Of a stretch of 64,000 nucleotides of DNA, positions 8,632 to 17,638 are shown in pieces (the stretch's first letter is position 1; every line of letters starts with the position of its first letter). The position numbers were made by a program, and so were the translations under genes. The DNA is from Hydrogenophilus sp. (lineage in GTDB: Bacteria; Pseudomonadota; Gammaproteobacteria; Burkholderiales; Thiobacillaceae), in NCBI GenBank assembly GCA_020725195.1, contig DYFL01000008.1:1-64000 (forward strand), read 5' to 3'. Below the pieces are notes generated by a model. The model was not told the DNA's origin. It saw nothing but the letters and a program-made list of their open reading frames with translations, and made no database searches.

Positions 8632-9843
8632 ATGCTGCGCTCCATCCACGAAAAGGCGCGCCGTTTCCAGCAGCGCCTCACCCGCCTGGACAACCAGCCT
8701 ATCGGCAAGGCGGCGCTGGTGGTCATCGTCTTCCTGGACATCTTCATCCTGGGCTCGATCTTCGACGGCCTGGCCGATCACACGCGGCAGCTGACCTCGC
8801 CCGACGAGCGCATCCCCGCGCTGTGCCGCGACATCGTCATCGATGCCGACTGGAACCCGACGAACCACCTGGACAACCTGGCGCAGCTCGTCTCGCGGCA
8901 CCACGCGCTGCGCTACACGCCCTACGAGCGGGCCGGCGACGCGCGGCAGCACCCCATCTGCGTGCCCATCCTCCGCGCCTACAAGACGATCCGCGACGAC
9001 GAGGGGCTGGCGCGCAACCTCAAGGAGGCCGTCAGGCTGCGCCGCGAGACGCGCGAGCTGCGCGTGGAGCTGGACCGCATGAAGGGCGCCTACGATACCC
9101 GCCTGCTGGAGCGCATCGCCGGGCAGCGGCCGGCGGAGACGGACGTCGATGCGCTCCGCAAGGAGACGGCCGAGAAGACCGCCGCCCTGGACGCGCTGGT
9201 GGGCAAGGAGCAGCGGCTCACCGCCTCGATCGAGCAGGACCCGCGCGTGCAGGAGCTCTACGCGCGGGTGGCCGGCGTCTCCGATGCGGAGCGCACGGCC
9301 CTGCGCGACGAGCTGCGGCGGCTGAACTTCTGGTACCCGGCCGAGCGCCTGGGCATGCAGATGCTGTTCCTGCTGCCGCTGCTCGCGATCTTCTACTACT
9401 GGAACGCGCGGAGCATCGCCGCCGGCCGCCCCTTCCAGACGCTGGTGTCGTCGCACCTGCTGGTGGTGGCGGCCATCCCGGTGTTCCTCAAGGTGGCCGA
9501 GCTGGTCTACGACATCATCCCCAGGCGGCTGCTGCGGCAGGTCATCGAGCTGCTGGAGTCCCTCAAGCTCGTCGCCATCTGGCACTACCTGGTGATCGCC
9601 CTGTCGATCTTCGCGGCCCTCGCCCTGATCTACCTCTTCCAGAAGAAGCTCTTCTCGCGCGAAAAGCTGCTGCAGCGGCGCATCGCCAAGGGCCAGTGCC
9701 AGGCCTGCGGCCAGCACCTGCCGCCCGGCAGCCGGCACTGCCCGGCCTGCGGCGCGGCCCAGTACCGGACCTGCAACCAGTGCAACGAGCCCACCCATGT
9801 GCACGGGACGTACTGCAAGGCCTGCGGGCATGCGGGGCCGTGA
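8632..9843 (+). CDS. Membrane protein with coiled coil and C-terminal zinc ribbons
   Basis: 403 residues, family not recognised. There are four likely membrane helices (about 25-46, 241-257, 272-289, 315-337). A long soluble segment between the first two is charged and coiled-coil-like (about 125-230). The cytoplasmic tail has four CxxC knuckles (Cys356/359, 370/373, 381/384, 395/398), enough for two zinc ribbons. The ATG follows an AGGAGG site. It stands as a single gene between the Dsb pair and a convergent secreted protein. The zinc ribbons could bind nucleic acid or protein; no enzyme motif is seen. Confidence 0.75.
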   Translation: MLRSIHEKARRFQQRLTRLDNQPIGKAALVVIVFLDIFILGSIFDGLADHTRQLTSPDERIPALCRDIVIDADWNPTNHLDNLAQLVSRHHALRYTPYERAGDARQHPICVPILRAYKTIRDDEGLARNLKEAVRLRRETRELRVELDRMKGAYDTRLLERIAGQRPAETDVDALRKETAEKTAALDALVGKEQRLTASIEQDPRVQELYARVAGVSDAERTALRDELRRLNFWYPAERLGMQMLFLLPLLAIFYYWNARSIAAGRPFQTLVSSHLLVVAAIPVFLKVAELVYDIIPRRLLRQVIELLESLKLVAIWHYLVIALSIFAALALIYLFQKKLFSREKLLQRRIAKGQCQACGQHLPPGSRHCPACGAAQYRTCNQCNEPTHVHGTYCKACGHAGP

Positions 9844-9920
9844 ACGGCATGCACCATGCGCCGGGCCGTTACGTACAGCAGGCCGCCCTGGTTCTGGACC
9901 GTTAGTGCTCGCAGCGTGAT

Positions 9921-10787
9921 TTACCGCACCGACTGCTGGCGCTGGTACTCGGCGCGCTTCATGTCGAGGTAGGCGGTGCGGCCGACTTCGTGCAGCTGGC
10001 GGGGGTATTGCTCGGTGGCGGCGAACCAGCTCTGCAGGCGCCGTTCGAGCTGCTGGGGCGGCGGCGCGCCGTAGGCGCCGAGATGGGCGTCGATGGCGAG
10101 GTAGTAGCGCATGGTGTTGCGCTCCACCACGCCGCGCACACCGCCGATGTATTCGGACTGGCCGTCGGGCTGCCTGCCGGTGACGGTGAAGCCCACCTTG
10201 TCGCTGCCGATGGTGGCGAGATAGGTCTTCATGGCGAGCCGCCCGGCCAAGCCATAGGCATAGGAATAGCTCAGGTGCAGGAAGGTCCGCCCGCCCTCGA
10301 CCGGCACGGCCCTGAGCTGGATGCGGTAGTCGCGGGTGCTCATCGGGCCTTCTACCGCGTTGAGCTGGACCTCGAGGTAGTTCGGCGTGGCCGCCGCGAG
10401 GCGATAGGCGAACTCGATGGGATAGGCCTCGTCGAGTCGCTGGGGGTGCTTCTTGCCGACGCTGACCGCCAGGGCCGACCTGCCCTTGTCCGTCGAGGCG
10501 CGGCAGTGCTTGGTGTTGATGTGCAGGATGAGCACATCGCACCACTGCCCGGGGCCGCTGAGCGCTGCGGCCACGGTGGCGAAGGGGTAGTCGACCAGGG
10601 CGTAGACGTCGCCGCGCAGGTCGTTGGGGGTCTCGGCCGAATCGAGGTGGAGCGGCCGCTTGAACGGGTTACGGCTGAGCAGCTCGTCCAGTGATGTGTA
10701 CTTGGCACGCAGCGCGGCACCGGGGTTCGCCTCCGGCAGGCCGGCCATGGCCAGCCCTGCGCCGGCACACGCGAACCCGGCGATCAA
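9921..10787 (-). CDS. Secreted hypothetical protein
   Basis: About 288 residues with a hydrophobic N-terminus (FACAGAGLAMAGLPEA) that looks like the second half of a signal peptide, then a soluble alpha/beta domain. No family is recognised. The first usual start codon is the TTG at 10787, which would clip the signal peptide. The frame stays open upstream to an in-frame TGA, and the only further candidate is an ATT at 10823, giving a better signal sequence (RRNPLARLTRLL). The start is therefore unsettled. Secretion to the periplasm or outer membrane is likely. Confidence 0.65.
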   Translation of the reverse strand: MIAGFACAGAGLAMAGLPEANPGAALRAKYTSLDELLSRNPFKRPLHLDSAETPNDLRGDVYALVDYPFATVAAALSGPGQWCDVLILHINTKHCRASTDKGRSALAVSVGKKHPQRLDEAYPIEFAYRLAAATPNYLEVQLNAVEGPMSTRDYRIQLRAVPVEGGRTFLHLSYSYAYGLAGRLAMKTYLATIGSDKVGFTVTGRQPDGQSEYIGGVRGVVERNTMRYYLAIDAHLGAYGAPPPQQLERRLQSWFAATEQYPRQLHEVGRTAYLDMKRAEYQRQQSVR

Positions 10788-11077
10788 GAGACGCGTCAGC
10801 CTAGCCAGGGGATTTCTCCGAATGGTTGCTCATGGGTACGGTCTTCTGCCGTCTCGAAGACTTGCTGGACCATGCAGGCGTTGCAGATGCCCACAAAAGG
10901 GGTGAAGACCCTGCGCCTGGGTCAAGAGTTCCGTACGCCGATACCGGCACTGCAACCTTGGCCCCGGCTTGCCCGAAGGATGGCGTGGACATGCGCTGGG
11001 CTTCTCTCCGATCAGCCCGGACTCCGGCCCTGAGGATGCGCTGACGCCGGGCCTGCTGCCCGCCGCCCCCGGTCGAC

Positions 11078-11971
11078 CTAGAGGCCGTGCTCTTCTGCAA
11101 ACCGCCGGTATTGCTCGGGCGTGTCGAAGAGCTGGCTGGTCGGCAGGCGGAGGATGCGGGGACGGTTCGACTCGATTTCCGCGAGGTATCGCTGCCAGTC
11201 CTCTTCCAGCTCGTTCAGGGGCTGGTCAAAAGCCGCTTCCAGGTGGGTGCGGTAGCCCCGCCGATCGTCCGCCTGCACCAGCTGCAGAAAGCGCCCGAGC
11301 TTGCCGCGCTGATGCAGAAACACCGACACCAGGCGCTTCTCGGACGTGTCCTGCGAGCCATGCACGACGCGGATCAGCTTCAGCCGCTTCAGGTCGGGGC
11401 CGAGCTTCGCGATGCGCCACGGGTTCTGGTATCCCCACTGCACCCGGAGCCTGCCATCCTGCACGTACCCGTAGAATTTTTCGAAGAAGGCGGGGATGCC
11501 CTCTCCTGCCCAATCCGGCCGATTGGGCAGGCTCCCGTCCACCAGGGGGTGCATGATCTCGTGCGTGAACGTGCCCAGGCCGGCGCCGTCGTAGGTCACG
11601 AAGGCCCCGGCCTCCGGCAGATACATGCCGTACTCCGACGGCATGGCAACGCCGTACGTCGTGCGCAGGAAGGCCTGGAATCTCGCCTGGTCCTCCAGCA
11701 CGAAGGCCTGGATCGGAAACCGCGTCTTCACGCGGAAGAACTCCTGATCGACCAGTTCCACGAAGAGGTCGGAAAGGCGCGCATACAGCGCCAGTCGCTG
11801 CGGCGGTATGTTGGAATGGAACTGGAAATACCTGCCGGCGGCATGGTGGGCGAATTGCGCCGCGGTCGCCCGGGTCGAGGCCGAGGCGGCCCTGCCGCTG
11901 TCGGCGCGCGCTGCCCAGGGGGCAACGAGCAGCGTCATGAGCGCAAGCACTGCCATCCATCTCGAGACCAT
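11078..11971 (-). CDS. Secreted HExxH zinc metalloprotease-like protein (peptidase MA type)
   Basis: 297 residues with a signal peptide (MVSRWMAVLALMTLLVAPW, cleaved near ARADS). The zinc motif HEIMH lies in GTFTHEIMHPLVDG, followed by WAGEGIPAFFEKF, whose Glu is placed as the third ligand of a gluzincin. This matches the peptidase-MA/DUF1570 arrangement. The ATG at 11971 has GGGAGG 5 nt upstream, so the longer upstream frame is not used. It probably acts on a periplasmic or extracellular protein; the substrate is unknown. Confidence 0.72.
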   Translation of the reverse strand: MVSRWMAVLALMTLLVAPWAARADSGRAASASTRATAAQFAHHAAGRYFQFHSNIPPQRLALYARLSDLFVELVDQEFFRVKTRFPIQAFVLEDQARFQAFLRTTYGVAMPSEYGMYLPEAGAFVTYDGAGLGTFTHEIMHPLVDGSLPNRPDWAGEGIPAFFEKFYGYVQDGRLRVQWGYQNPWRIAKLGPDLKRLKLIRVVHGSQDTSEKRLVSVFLHQRGKLGRFLQLVQADDRRGYRTHLEAAFDQPLNELEEDWQRYLAEIESNRPRILRLPTSQLFDTPEQYRRFAEEHGL

Positions 11972-12208
11972 CACGCCTCCCTGATACAGGCATACATGAT
12001 TCTGTCCCCACCACTCCGGCGGGGAGAGCGGCCTGCCCACCGAATCGCCGGCTCGTGTCGTGTTCCATTTTGAATGGATAGGACCTGATCGCCTCGTCGG
12101 CAAGGACTCGAATGCGCCAGGGGCGGCCCGTACGGCACGATGCCGCTTTTCTCCCACCCCGCAGGGCACTTATCATCGGCCGGCCCCCACTGTATGGAGA
12201 GAGCCCGA

Positions 12209-13132
12209 ATGAAGCGACTCGTGCTGTTACTCTGCGCCACCCTGCTGGCCGCCCCCGCCCTCGCCGCCCAGATCCCGGCGCCCAAGGTGGTCAAGGTGAA
12301 CGAGCGGGTCTACGCCCTGCTCGGCCCGGTGGCGCTGCCCAACAAGCACAACCAGGGCTACATGGTGAACAGCACCCTGATCCTGGGCGACACCGGCGCC
12401 ATCCTGGTCGATACCGGCTTCACCGACGAGATCGGCGCGCACCTGGCCAAGACCATCGCGAAGCTCACCAAGAAGCCCGTCACCCACATCATCAACACCC
12501 ACCACCACGGCGACCACAGCTTCGGCAACGCGGCCTTCCCCAAGGCCAAGGTGATCAGCTCCGAGGAGTGCCGCAAGCTGCTGCTGGAGTCCGAGGCGGA
12601 CTGGCGCGCCCTGGTCGAGAACGCCGTCGGCCGCAAGTTCCCGAACACGCGCGCGGTGCCGGCCACCGAGGTCTATGCGCGCGACAGCCGCAGCGAGATC
12701 GTCATCGACGGCGTGCGGATGGTGATGTGGGTGCCCGAGGCGGCGCACACCAGCGGCGACATGCTGGTCTGGCTGCCCGACGACGCGGTGCTGCTGGCCG
12801 GCGACGTGCTGGTCAACGAGGTCACCCCGAACTTCCGCGACGCCACGGTGAAGGGCTGGGTCGCCACCCTGGCCGAGATCCGCAACGTGCCGGCCAGGAC
12901 CATCATCCCCGGCCACGGGCCGCTCATGACCCCGAAGGACGCCGCCGCCATGCACGCGCGCATGGCCGGGCTCTATGCCGGCGTCGAGGAAGGCTACAAG
13001 GCCGGCCTCACCGACAGCGAGATCCGCGGCAGGCTCGACCTCGCCGAATGGGAGAAGCTGCACCACTTCAACGAGGTCATGGGCGGCAACATCAACAAGG
13101 CCTACCTGGAAGTCGAGGCCGCGGCCTTCTGA
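12209..13132 (+). CDS. Periplasmic metallo-beta-lactamase-fold hydrolase
   Basis: 307 residues with a signal peptide (MKRLVLLLCATLLAAPALA). Metal ligands appear as THHHGDHSFGN, a second His in EAAHTSGDM, Asp in LLAGDVLVNE and His in IPGHGP, so a dinuclear zinc site is expected. Relatives include SoxH-like and quinoprotein-associated MBL proteins of unknown substrate. A GGAGAGAG ribosome site supports the ATG at 12209 rather than the in-frame ATG at 12140. It is divergent from the secreted metalloprotease gene. Confidence 0.85.
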   Translation: MKRLVLLLCATLLAAPALAAQIPAPKVVKVNERVYALLGPVALPNKHNQGYMVNSTLILGDTGAILVDTGFTDEIGAHLAKTIAKLTKKPVTHIINTHHHGDHSFGNAAFPKAKVISSEECRKLLLESEADWRALVENAVGRKFPNTRAVPATEVYARDSRSEIVIDGVRMVMWVPEAAHTSGDMLVWLPDDAVLLAGDVLVNEVTPNFRDATVKGWVATLAEIRNVPARTIIPGHGPLMTPKDAAAMHARMAGLYAGVEEGYKAGLTDSEIRGRLDLAEWEKLHHFNEVMGGNINKAYLEVEAAAF

Positions 13133-13156
13133 GCGATTTGAGACGGATGAAATAAC

Positions 13157-13231
13157 GTAGCCCGGATGGAGTGAAACGGAATCCGGGGTTCATCCTGACT
13201 CCCGGATTGCGCTGCGCTGCATCCGGGCTAC
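13157..13231. repeat. GTAGCCCGGAT palindromic element
   Basis: A complete element bounded by GTAGCCCGGATGGAG and its imperfect complement ending in CATCCGGGCTAC, with an inner CCCGGATT/AATCCGGG pairing. It separates the MBL gene from the convergent diguanylate cyclase gene. Confidence 0.85.
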
Positions 13232-13324
13232 ATGCCGCCGCGCCCGATGACGCGTCGCGAGCCAGCCAACCACAACGGCCTCGAGTGAAAGCCTGAGGCA
13301 GGTCTTGCAGCACCTCGGCAGCAA

Positions 13325-15043
13325 TCACGCCGTGCTTGGCGCCACATCGTAGCTGACCCGGTTGCGACCCGTTTCCTTCGATTGGTAGAGATAGCCGTCC
13401 GCGCTCGAGATCAGCGCATCCAGGCTGCCGTGATGCAATTCCCTTTGCGCCACGCCGAAGCTGGCCGTGAAGGCGGTCTCCCCGTCCATATGCCTGATGC
13501 GGATGCCTGCCAGGGCGATGCGCAGCCTTTCCGCCAGGGCTATGGCTTCCTGATGATCCGTCTCGGGCAGCAGCAGGATGAACTCCTCGCCGCCCCAGCG
13601 GGCCGCCACGTCCTCCTGCCGGATGGATTGCATCAGGGCCTTGGCGGTGGCGATGAGCACCTCGTCGCCGCGGGCATGGCCGTAGGTGTCGTTGATCCGC
13701 TTGAAGTTGTCGATGTCGAGCAGGACGACGGAAAGCTCCCGATGGTGGCGCAGCGCGCCGTTCCACACCGGCGTGGCCCTGTCGTAGAAGGCGCGCCGGT
13801 TGCTGATGCCGGTGAGCGGATCCAGGGTGGCGAGCTGTTCGGCGCGGAGCCTCTCCGCCTGGCCGGCGCGGAACTGGTAGGCCAGGGCCAGCGCGAGCAG
13901 CGTGGCGTCCATGAGCATGCCGATGTCCACCGCGCGGAAGGTCCATCTGTTGTGCGGGATGAAGCCCCACACGGCCAGGGTGGTCACGCCGGCCCCCGCC
14001 ATGGCCGCGGCCGCGGCCAGCAGGAAATAGCGCGCGGGCCTCTCGCCAGCCCGGACGGAGATCACCCCCAGGGCCAGCATGATGCCGGTGAACAGAAAGA
14101 CGAAGGTGAACGCCACCAGCAGGGCAGCGGTCTGATCGTTGGCGAGCACGGACAGGGCGAGGAGCATGGCGGAGACGCCGCAATACCCCAGGACGGCCTT
14201 GTGGACCCGCGGGAAATGCCTGCGGATGTCCAGAAAGCGCAGGGCGAACATCAGCCCGCTGACGCCGTAGAGCACCATGAGCACCGGGTTGGACCATTGC
14301 TGCCAGCCCGCCTGCGCAGGCCAGATCCAATCGAACCCGTGCCCGGTATAGGCGATGTTCAACAGCATGAACATGCCCAGGTACAGGGAATAGAGGAGGT
14401 AGCGCGAGTCCCGCAGGCTGGCGTAGAGGGTGGCGTTGAAGGCCATCAGGGCGAACAGGAAGCCGTACAGGAAGCCGTAGCTGTACTCCTGTTCCCGCTC
14501 TCTGGCCTGCGCCTGCTGCGGCGTCAGCAGGTAGATCGGCACCACCATGGGATCGGGCGTTTCCACCCGCAGGTAGACCTCGCTGGCGCCCGGCCCGAAG
14601 GCGTGGTCGAGCGCGAAGTGACGGCTGGCGACGGGGCGCAGGCCGAAGGCCTGGCTGTCACCGAGGCGGTGGGCCGCGACCGTCTCGCCACCGTGCCGGA
14701 CATAGACGTCGACCTTGTCGAGCCAGGCGGTTTCGATGGACAGCCGCCTCGGCAGCGGCCCGGCCGTCGGGTTGTCCACGGCGAAGCGGATCCAGACGGG
14801 ATTCGAGCCGATGCCGAAATTCAGGACCTCGCCATGGCTGGCCGCAAACCTCCCGCCTTCGTAGGCGGCGATGGCCTCTTCCAGCGCGAGCCCGGCCCCC
14901 TCCTCCTTGAGGTAGCCGGCATGGAGCCCGATGGCCGCTTGCCGAGGGAGGCTGGCCGCAACGGGCGGCGTGGCGGCCGCGGCCGTGCCGCCCCACAGCA
15001 CTGCCAGCGCCAGGAGCAGCGGGAAGAGGAGCTTCGTTCTCAT
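13325..15043 (-). CDS. 7TM-DISM diguanylate cyclase
   Basis: 572 residues: signal peptide (LLFPLLLALAVLWGG), a periplasmic 7TMR-DISMED2-like sensor domain (about 30-180), seven membrane helices (about 195-395), then a GGDEF domain. The catalytic motif reads GGEEF, and an inhibitory RxxD site (RQED) sits five residues before it, so product inhibition by c-di-GMP is likely. It would make c-di-GMP in response to an extracytoplasmic ligand, often a carbohydrate in this sensor class. The start at 15043 has only a weak AAAGG site. Single gene, minus strand. Confidence 0.9.
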   Translation of the reverse strand: MRTKLLFPLLLALAVLWGGTAAAATPPVAASLPRQAAIGLHAGYLKEEGAGLALEEAIAAYEGGRFAASHGEVLNFGIGSNPVWIRFAVDNPTAGPLPRRLSIETAWLDKVDVYVRHGGETVAAHRLGDSQAFGLRPVASRHFALDHAFGPGASEVYLRVETPDPMVVPIYLLTPQQAQAREREQEYSYGFLYGFLFALMAFNATLYASLRDSRYLLYSLYLGMFMLLNIAYTGHGFDWIWPAQAGWQQWSNPVLMVLYGVSGLMFALRFLDIRRHFPRVHKAVLGYCGVSAMLLALSVLANDQTAALLVAFTFVFLFTGIMLALGVISVRAGERPARYFLLAAAAAMAGAGVTTLAVWGFIPHNRWTFRAVDIGMLMDATLLALALAYQFRAGQAERLRAEQLATLDPLTGISNRRAFYDRATPVWNGALRHHRELSVVLLDIDNFKRINDTYGHARGDEVLIATAKALMQSIRQEDVAARWGGEEFILLLPETDHQEAIALAERLRIALAGIRIRHMDGETAFTASFGVAQRELHHGSLDALISSADGYLYQSKETGRNRVSYDVAPSTA

Positions 15044-15457
15044 CTGCCTTTCAGACGTGACGGCCGCGCCGCAGCGAAGGCCGGGGCCGACTGTCTGGCG
15101 CAAACAGGCCTGCACCGGAACGAGGGGCCACCGGCCGTGAAAAAACGTCGGCGCGCGGCATTAGAAACGGTCTAAGTGCGCATCCTGCCATCTTTTCATG
15201 GCCGGCACATCACGGATTCGACAGGCACGTTGCGACAGAACCTACTAAAGTCCAGAGGGCAAGACCGTCGCCGCGCCCCCCCGCAGGGAAAGCGAGCGGG
15301 GCGCGCCGGCTTCGCGGACGGGAGCGACCCGGCCGAATTTCGGAAGAGCCCTTCTTGAGGACGCGGAAAACAGGGAGAATCGGCTCTACTCAGCATGCTC
15401 GGCTGGCCTTTCTTCTGTGTTCCCCGTGACTCGATGGCTCAAGTGAGGTGTTTCAGG

Positions 15458-15871
15458 ATGAACAGCCTTCCGCACATTACCGTGTCGACGCTCGATCTCG
15501 TGCGCCTGCGGGCCTTGTTGGATGCGCCCGATGTGCAGGCGCAGCCCGAGCTGGACGACCTGCGCATGGAACTGGACAGGGCCCGCGTGGTGGAGCCGGA
15601 GGCGATGCCGCCGAACGTGGCCACCATGAACTCGACCATCAAATTCGTGATCGAGCCATCGGGCAAGGAGTTCGAGCTGACCCTGTCCTATCCGGAGGAC
15701 GTGCGGGGGCAGGCGGGCAGGATATCCGTCCTGGCGCCGGTCGGCAGCGCCCTGCTGGGCCTTTCGGTCGGGCAGGAGATCGAATGGCCGGTTCCGGGTG
15801 GCAAGACCGTCCGGGTCCGGGTGATCGATGTCAGCTATCAGCCGGAGCGGTCCGGCGAACTGACGCGCTAG
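15458..15871 (+). CDS. rnk: Regulator of nucleoside diphosphate kinase (Rnk/GreA-C family)
   Basis: 137 residues, the length of E. coli Rnk (136). A short N-terminal helical segment precedes the GreA/GreB C-terminal FKBP-like domain (VIEPSGKEFELTLSYPED, ISVLAPVGSALLGLSVGQEI). It lacks the long coiled coil of Gre factors. Rnk-type proteins bind RNA polymerase and affect nucleotide pools and polyphosphate or alginate traits. The ATG at 15458 is preferred over the in-frame ATG at 15395. It lies upstream of a diguanylate cyclase gene on the same strand. Confidence 0.85.
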   Translation: MNSLPHITVSTLDLVRLRALLDAPDVQAQPELDDLRMELDRARVVEPEAMPPNVATMNSTIKFVIEPSGKEFELTLSYPEDVRGQAGRISVLAPVGSALLGLSVGQEIEWPVPGGKTVRVRVIDVSYQPERSGELTR

Positions 15872-15955
15872 CGTCGCCGTGCCGTGGTGGTGGCTCGGGG
15901 GCCGCGTGCCGCCCTCGGTGTGAACGATGACGAGAGGGGGAGCCGGGTCGGTCCG

Positions 15956-17026
15956 ATGTCGCCACAGCAGCGTCCCTCCATGCGGGGCATGGAACCAGCC
16001 AGCGCCGATCCGGCACGCTTCGCCCGCATCTTCGAGGTGCTCGGCCTGGGCGCCGTGCATGGCTACCTGGCGCGGCGTCTTCGCGCCGGCCTGCTGCATG
16101 TGCACGCCGCGGACATGGTCGATGACAGCCTCGCCGCATTGGCGGCCTGCGAGGATTTTTCGCGCATCGAACAGGCCGGTTTCCGCGCCGGGTTCCGCCG
16201 CGGCTGGATCGACATCCTGCAAGGCTTCGGGCGGGACTTCACCTCGCCCGGCTATCGCTCGCGCCGCCTGGCTTTTTCCGCCGCCTGCGCCCATGCCGGC
16301 ATTCCGCTGGGCCTGTTGCTCCTGCAACACGGCCTGATCCAGCGCGCCGCGATCGAGCGGCTGACGGCCGGGGCACAGGACGCGCCCGGGGTGCGCGCGC
16401 TGACCGATTGCCTGCTGAGGCTGGGCGCCCTGGATGCCTATCTGCTGGCGGAGGGCTACCGTGCGCCCGACATCGACGCCCTGCGGCTGGCGCTGGAGGA
16501 GCTGCGCGAGGAAGCGACGCGCCTGCACCGGCAGGCGACGACCGACCCGCTTACCGGCCTGCTCAGCTTCGGCAGCCTGCTGGAGTCCCTGGAGAGGCAC
16601 ATCGACAAGGCGCGGGCGCGCAGCCATCCCCTGTGCGTCATGATGGCCGACCTGGACTTCTTCAAGCGGGTCAACGACACCCACGGCCATCTGGTCGGCG
16701 ACCTGGTGCTGCGCCACACGGCACAGCGCATCCTCGCCGCGGTGCGCGATTTCGATGTCGTCGGGCGCTTCGGCGGGGAGGAATTCACCATCATCCTGAA
16801 GGACACCGACCTGGCCATGGCGAGCATCATCGCCGAGCGCATCCGCGAGGACATCGCCGCGACCCCCATGCATGTCAAGGGCAGGAACATCTCCATCACC
16901 ATCAGCATCGGCGTGGCGATGCTGCGGGAAGGCGATACGGGGGAGACCCTGCTGGACCGCGCCGACGCGGCCATGTATCAGGCCAAGCAGGCCGGCCGCA
17001 ACCGCGTGGTGGCCGCGCCTGGCTAG
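15956..17026 (+). CDS. Diguanylate cyclase with globin-like N-terminal domain
   Basis: 356 residues from the ATG at 15956. The start is uncertain; the frame is open to 15884. Residues about 20-165 are all-helical, with the order seen in globin-coupled sensors: a Trp-containing helix (RRGWIDILQGF), Phe-x-x-x-x-Tyr, then a helix with His113 followed by AGIPLG, the place of the heme proximal His. Residues 195-356 are a GGDEF domain with GGEEF at 273-277 and an RxxD inhibitory site at 264-267. It probably makes c-di-GMP under O2 or redox control. The globin assignment is by pattern only. Confidence 0.75.
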   Translation: MSPQQRPSMRGMEPASADPARFARIFEVLGLGAVHGYLARRLRAGLLHVHAADMVDDSLAALAACEDFSRIEQAGFRAGFRRGWIDILQGFGRDFTSPGYRSRRLAFSAACAHAGIPLGLLLLQHGLIQRAAIERLTAGAQDAPGVRALTDCLLRLGALDAYLLAEGYRAPDIDALRLALEELREEATRLHRQATTDPLTGLLSFGSLLESLERHIDKARARSHPLCVMMADLDFFKRVNDTHGHLVGDLVLRHTAQRILAAVRDFDVVGRFGGEEFTIILKDTDLAMASIIAERIREDIAATPMHVKGRNISITISIGVAMLREGDTGETLLDRADAAMYQAKQAGRNRVVAAPG

Positions 17027-17353
17027 CGGCCTGTCGGGCCCCAGGGGAAGTCGGCCCAGGCGGGGCGAATGGAAAATCCGGGTTCAACCCAGATTGTCCA
17101 TGAGGACGCGGGATGCAGGCGGGCCCAGGCGAGACTGGATTGCACGAGACGGGCGCAGGCCAGGTTGGACACCTGGCCGAGCAGTTGAGTGCAAGCCGGG
17201 CCGCATGGGGCCGCCTCGCCCCCGCGTAGGCCGGGAAGCCGCATCCGGACGCCACCCTGCTCGCTTCCGGGGCAATATCTCCGAAGCCACGGGCCGGTCT
17301 AATGGACAATCCGGGTTCAAGACTGAAGCAAGTTCACCCCCGTGCGCCACGGC
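17027..17353. other. Intergenic region with ATGGACAATCCGGG repeats
   Basis: A 327-bp gap between convergent genes. It holds a palindrome at 17068-17099 and a half copy (ATGGACAATCCGGGTTC) at 17302-17318. The same motif, variably preserved, occurs near 37-51 and 40500-40516. No gene is supported. Confidence 0.55.
17068..17099. repeat. ATGGAxAATCCGGGTT palindrome
   Basis: The left arm ATGGAAAATCCGGGTT and the right arm AACCCAGATTGTCCAT pair with only two mismatches and no loop, forming a dispersed REP-like unit. Confidence 0.7.
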
Positions 17354-17635
17354 TCAGCGGGGGCCGGCCGGGCCGTTCTCGCCGTAGTGGGCCGTCAGGT
17401 AATCCAGGATGATGCCCCGCTCCTCGGGTGAGATCGGGGCGCCGCGGCGGATCATGAGGTCGACCGTGTCCTCCCAGGCCGCGCGGCTCTGCCTGAGGCG
17501 GACGATGTGTCCGGCCTCGTGGCAGAGCAGGCATTTGCTGCGGGCAAGTTCCGCCCCCGGCACCCCGCTCTTCAGCTCTTCGCCGCCGGCCAGGAGGGGG
17601 AAGCCCAGCGCCAGGATGAGGGCAGGCGGGCGCAC
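17354..17635 (-). CDS. sorB: Sulfite dehydrogenase cytochrome c subunit
   Basis: 93 residues with a signal peptide and a single c-type heme motif, CLLCH, followed by a helix ending in ILDYLTAHYG. This small monoheme cytochrome directly follows the molybdenum subunit gene (3-nt gap). That is the SorAB arrangement, in which SorB takes electrons from SorA and passes them to a respiratory cytochrome. The name rests on context as much as on sequence. Confidence 0.82.
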   Translation of the reverse strand: MRPPALILALGFPLLAGGEELKSGVPGAELARSKCLLCHEAGHIVRLRQSRAAWEDTVDLMIRRGAPISPEERGIILDYLTAHYGENGPAGPR

Positions 17636-17638
17636 GGC

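Noticed and set aside
15884-15955. Upstream extension of the globin-like diguanylate cyclase
   Set aside because: The added residues show no family similarity. A later start is more likely, though the start is not certain.
17084-17350. 88-residue minus-strand frame between the diguanylate cyclase and sorB genes
   Set aside because: It spans the ATGGACAATCCGGG repeats and has no protein-like features.
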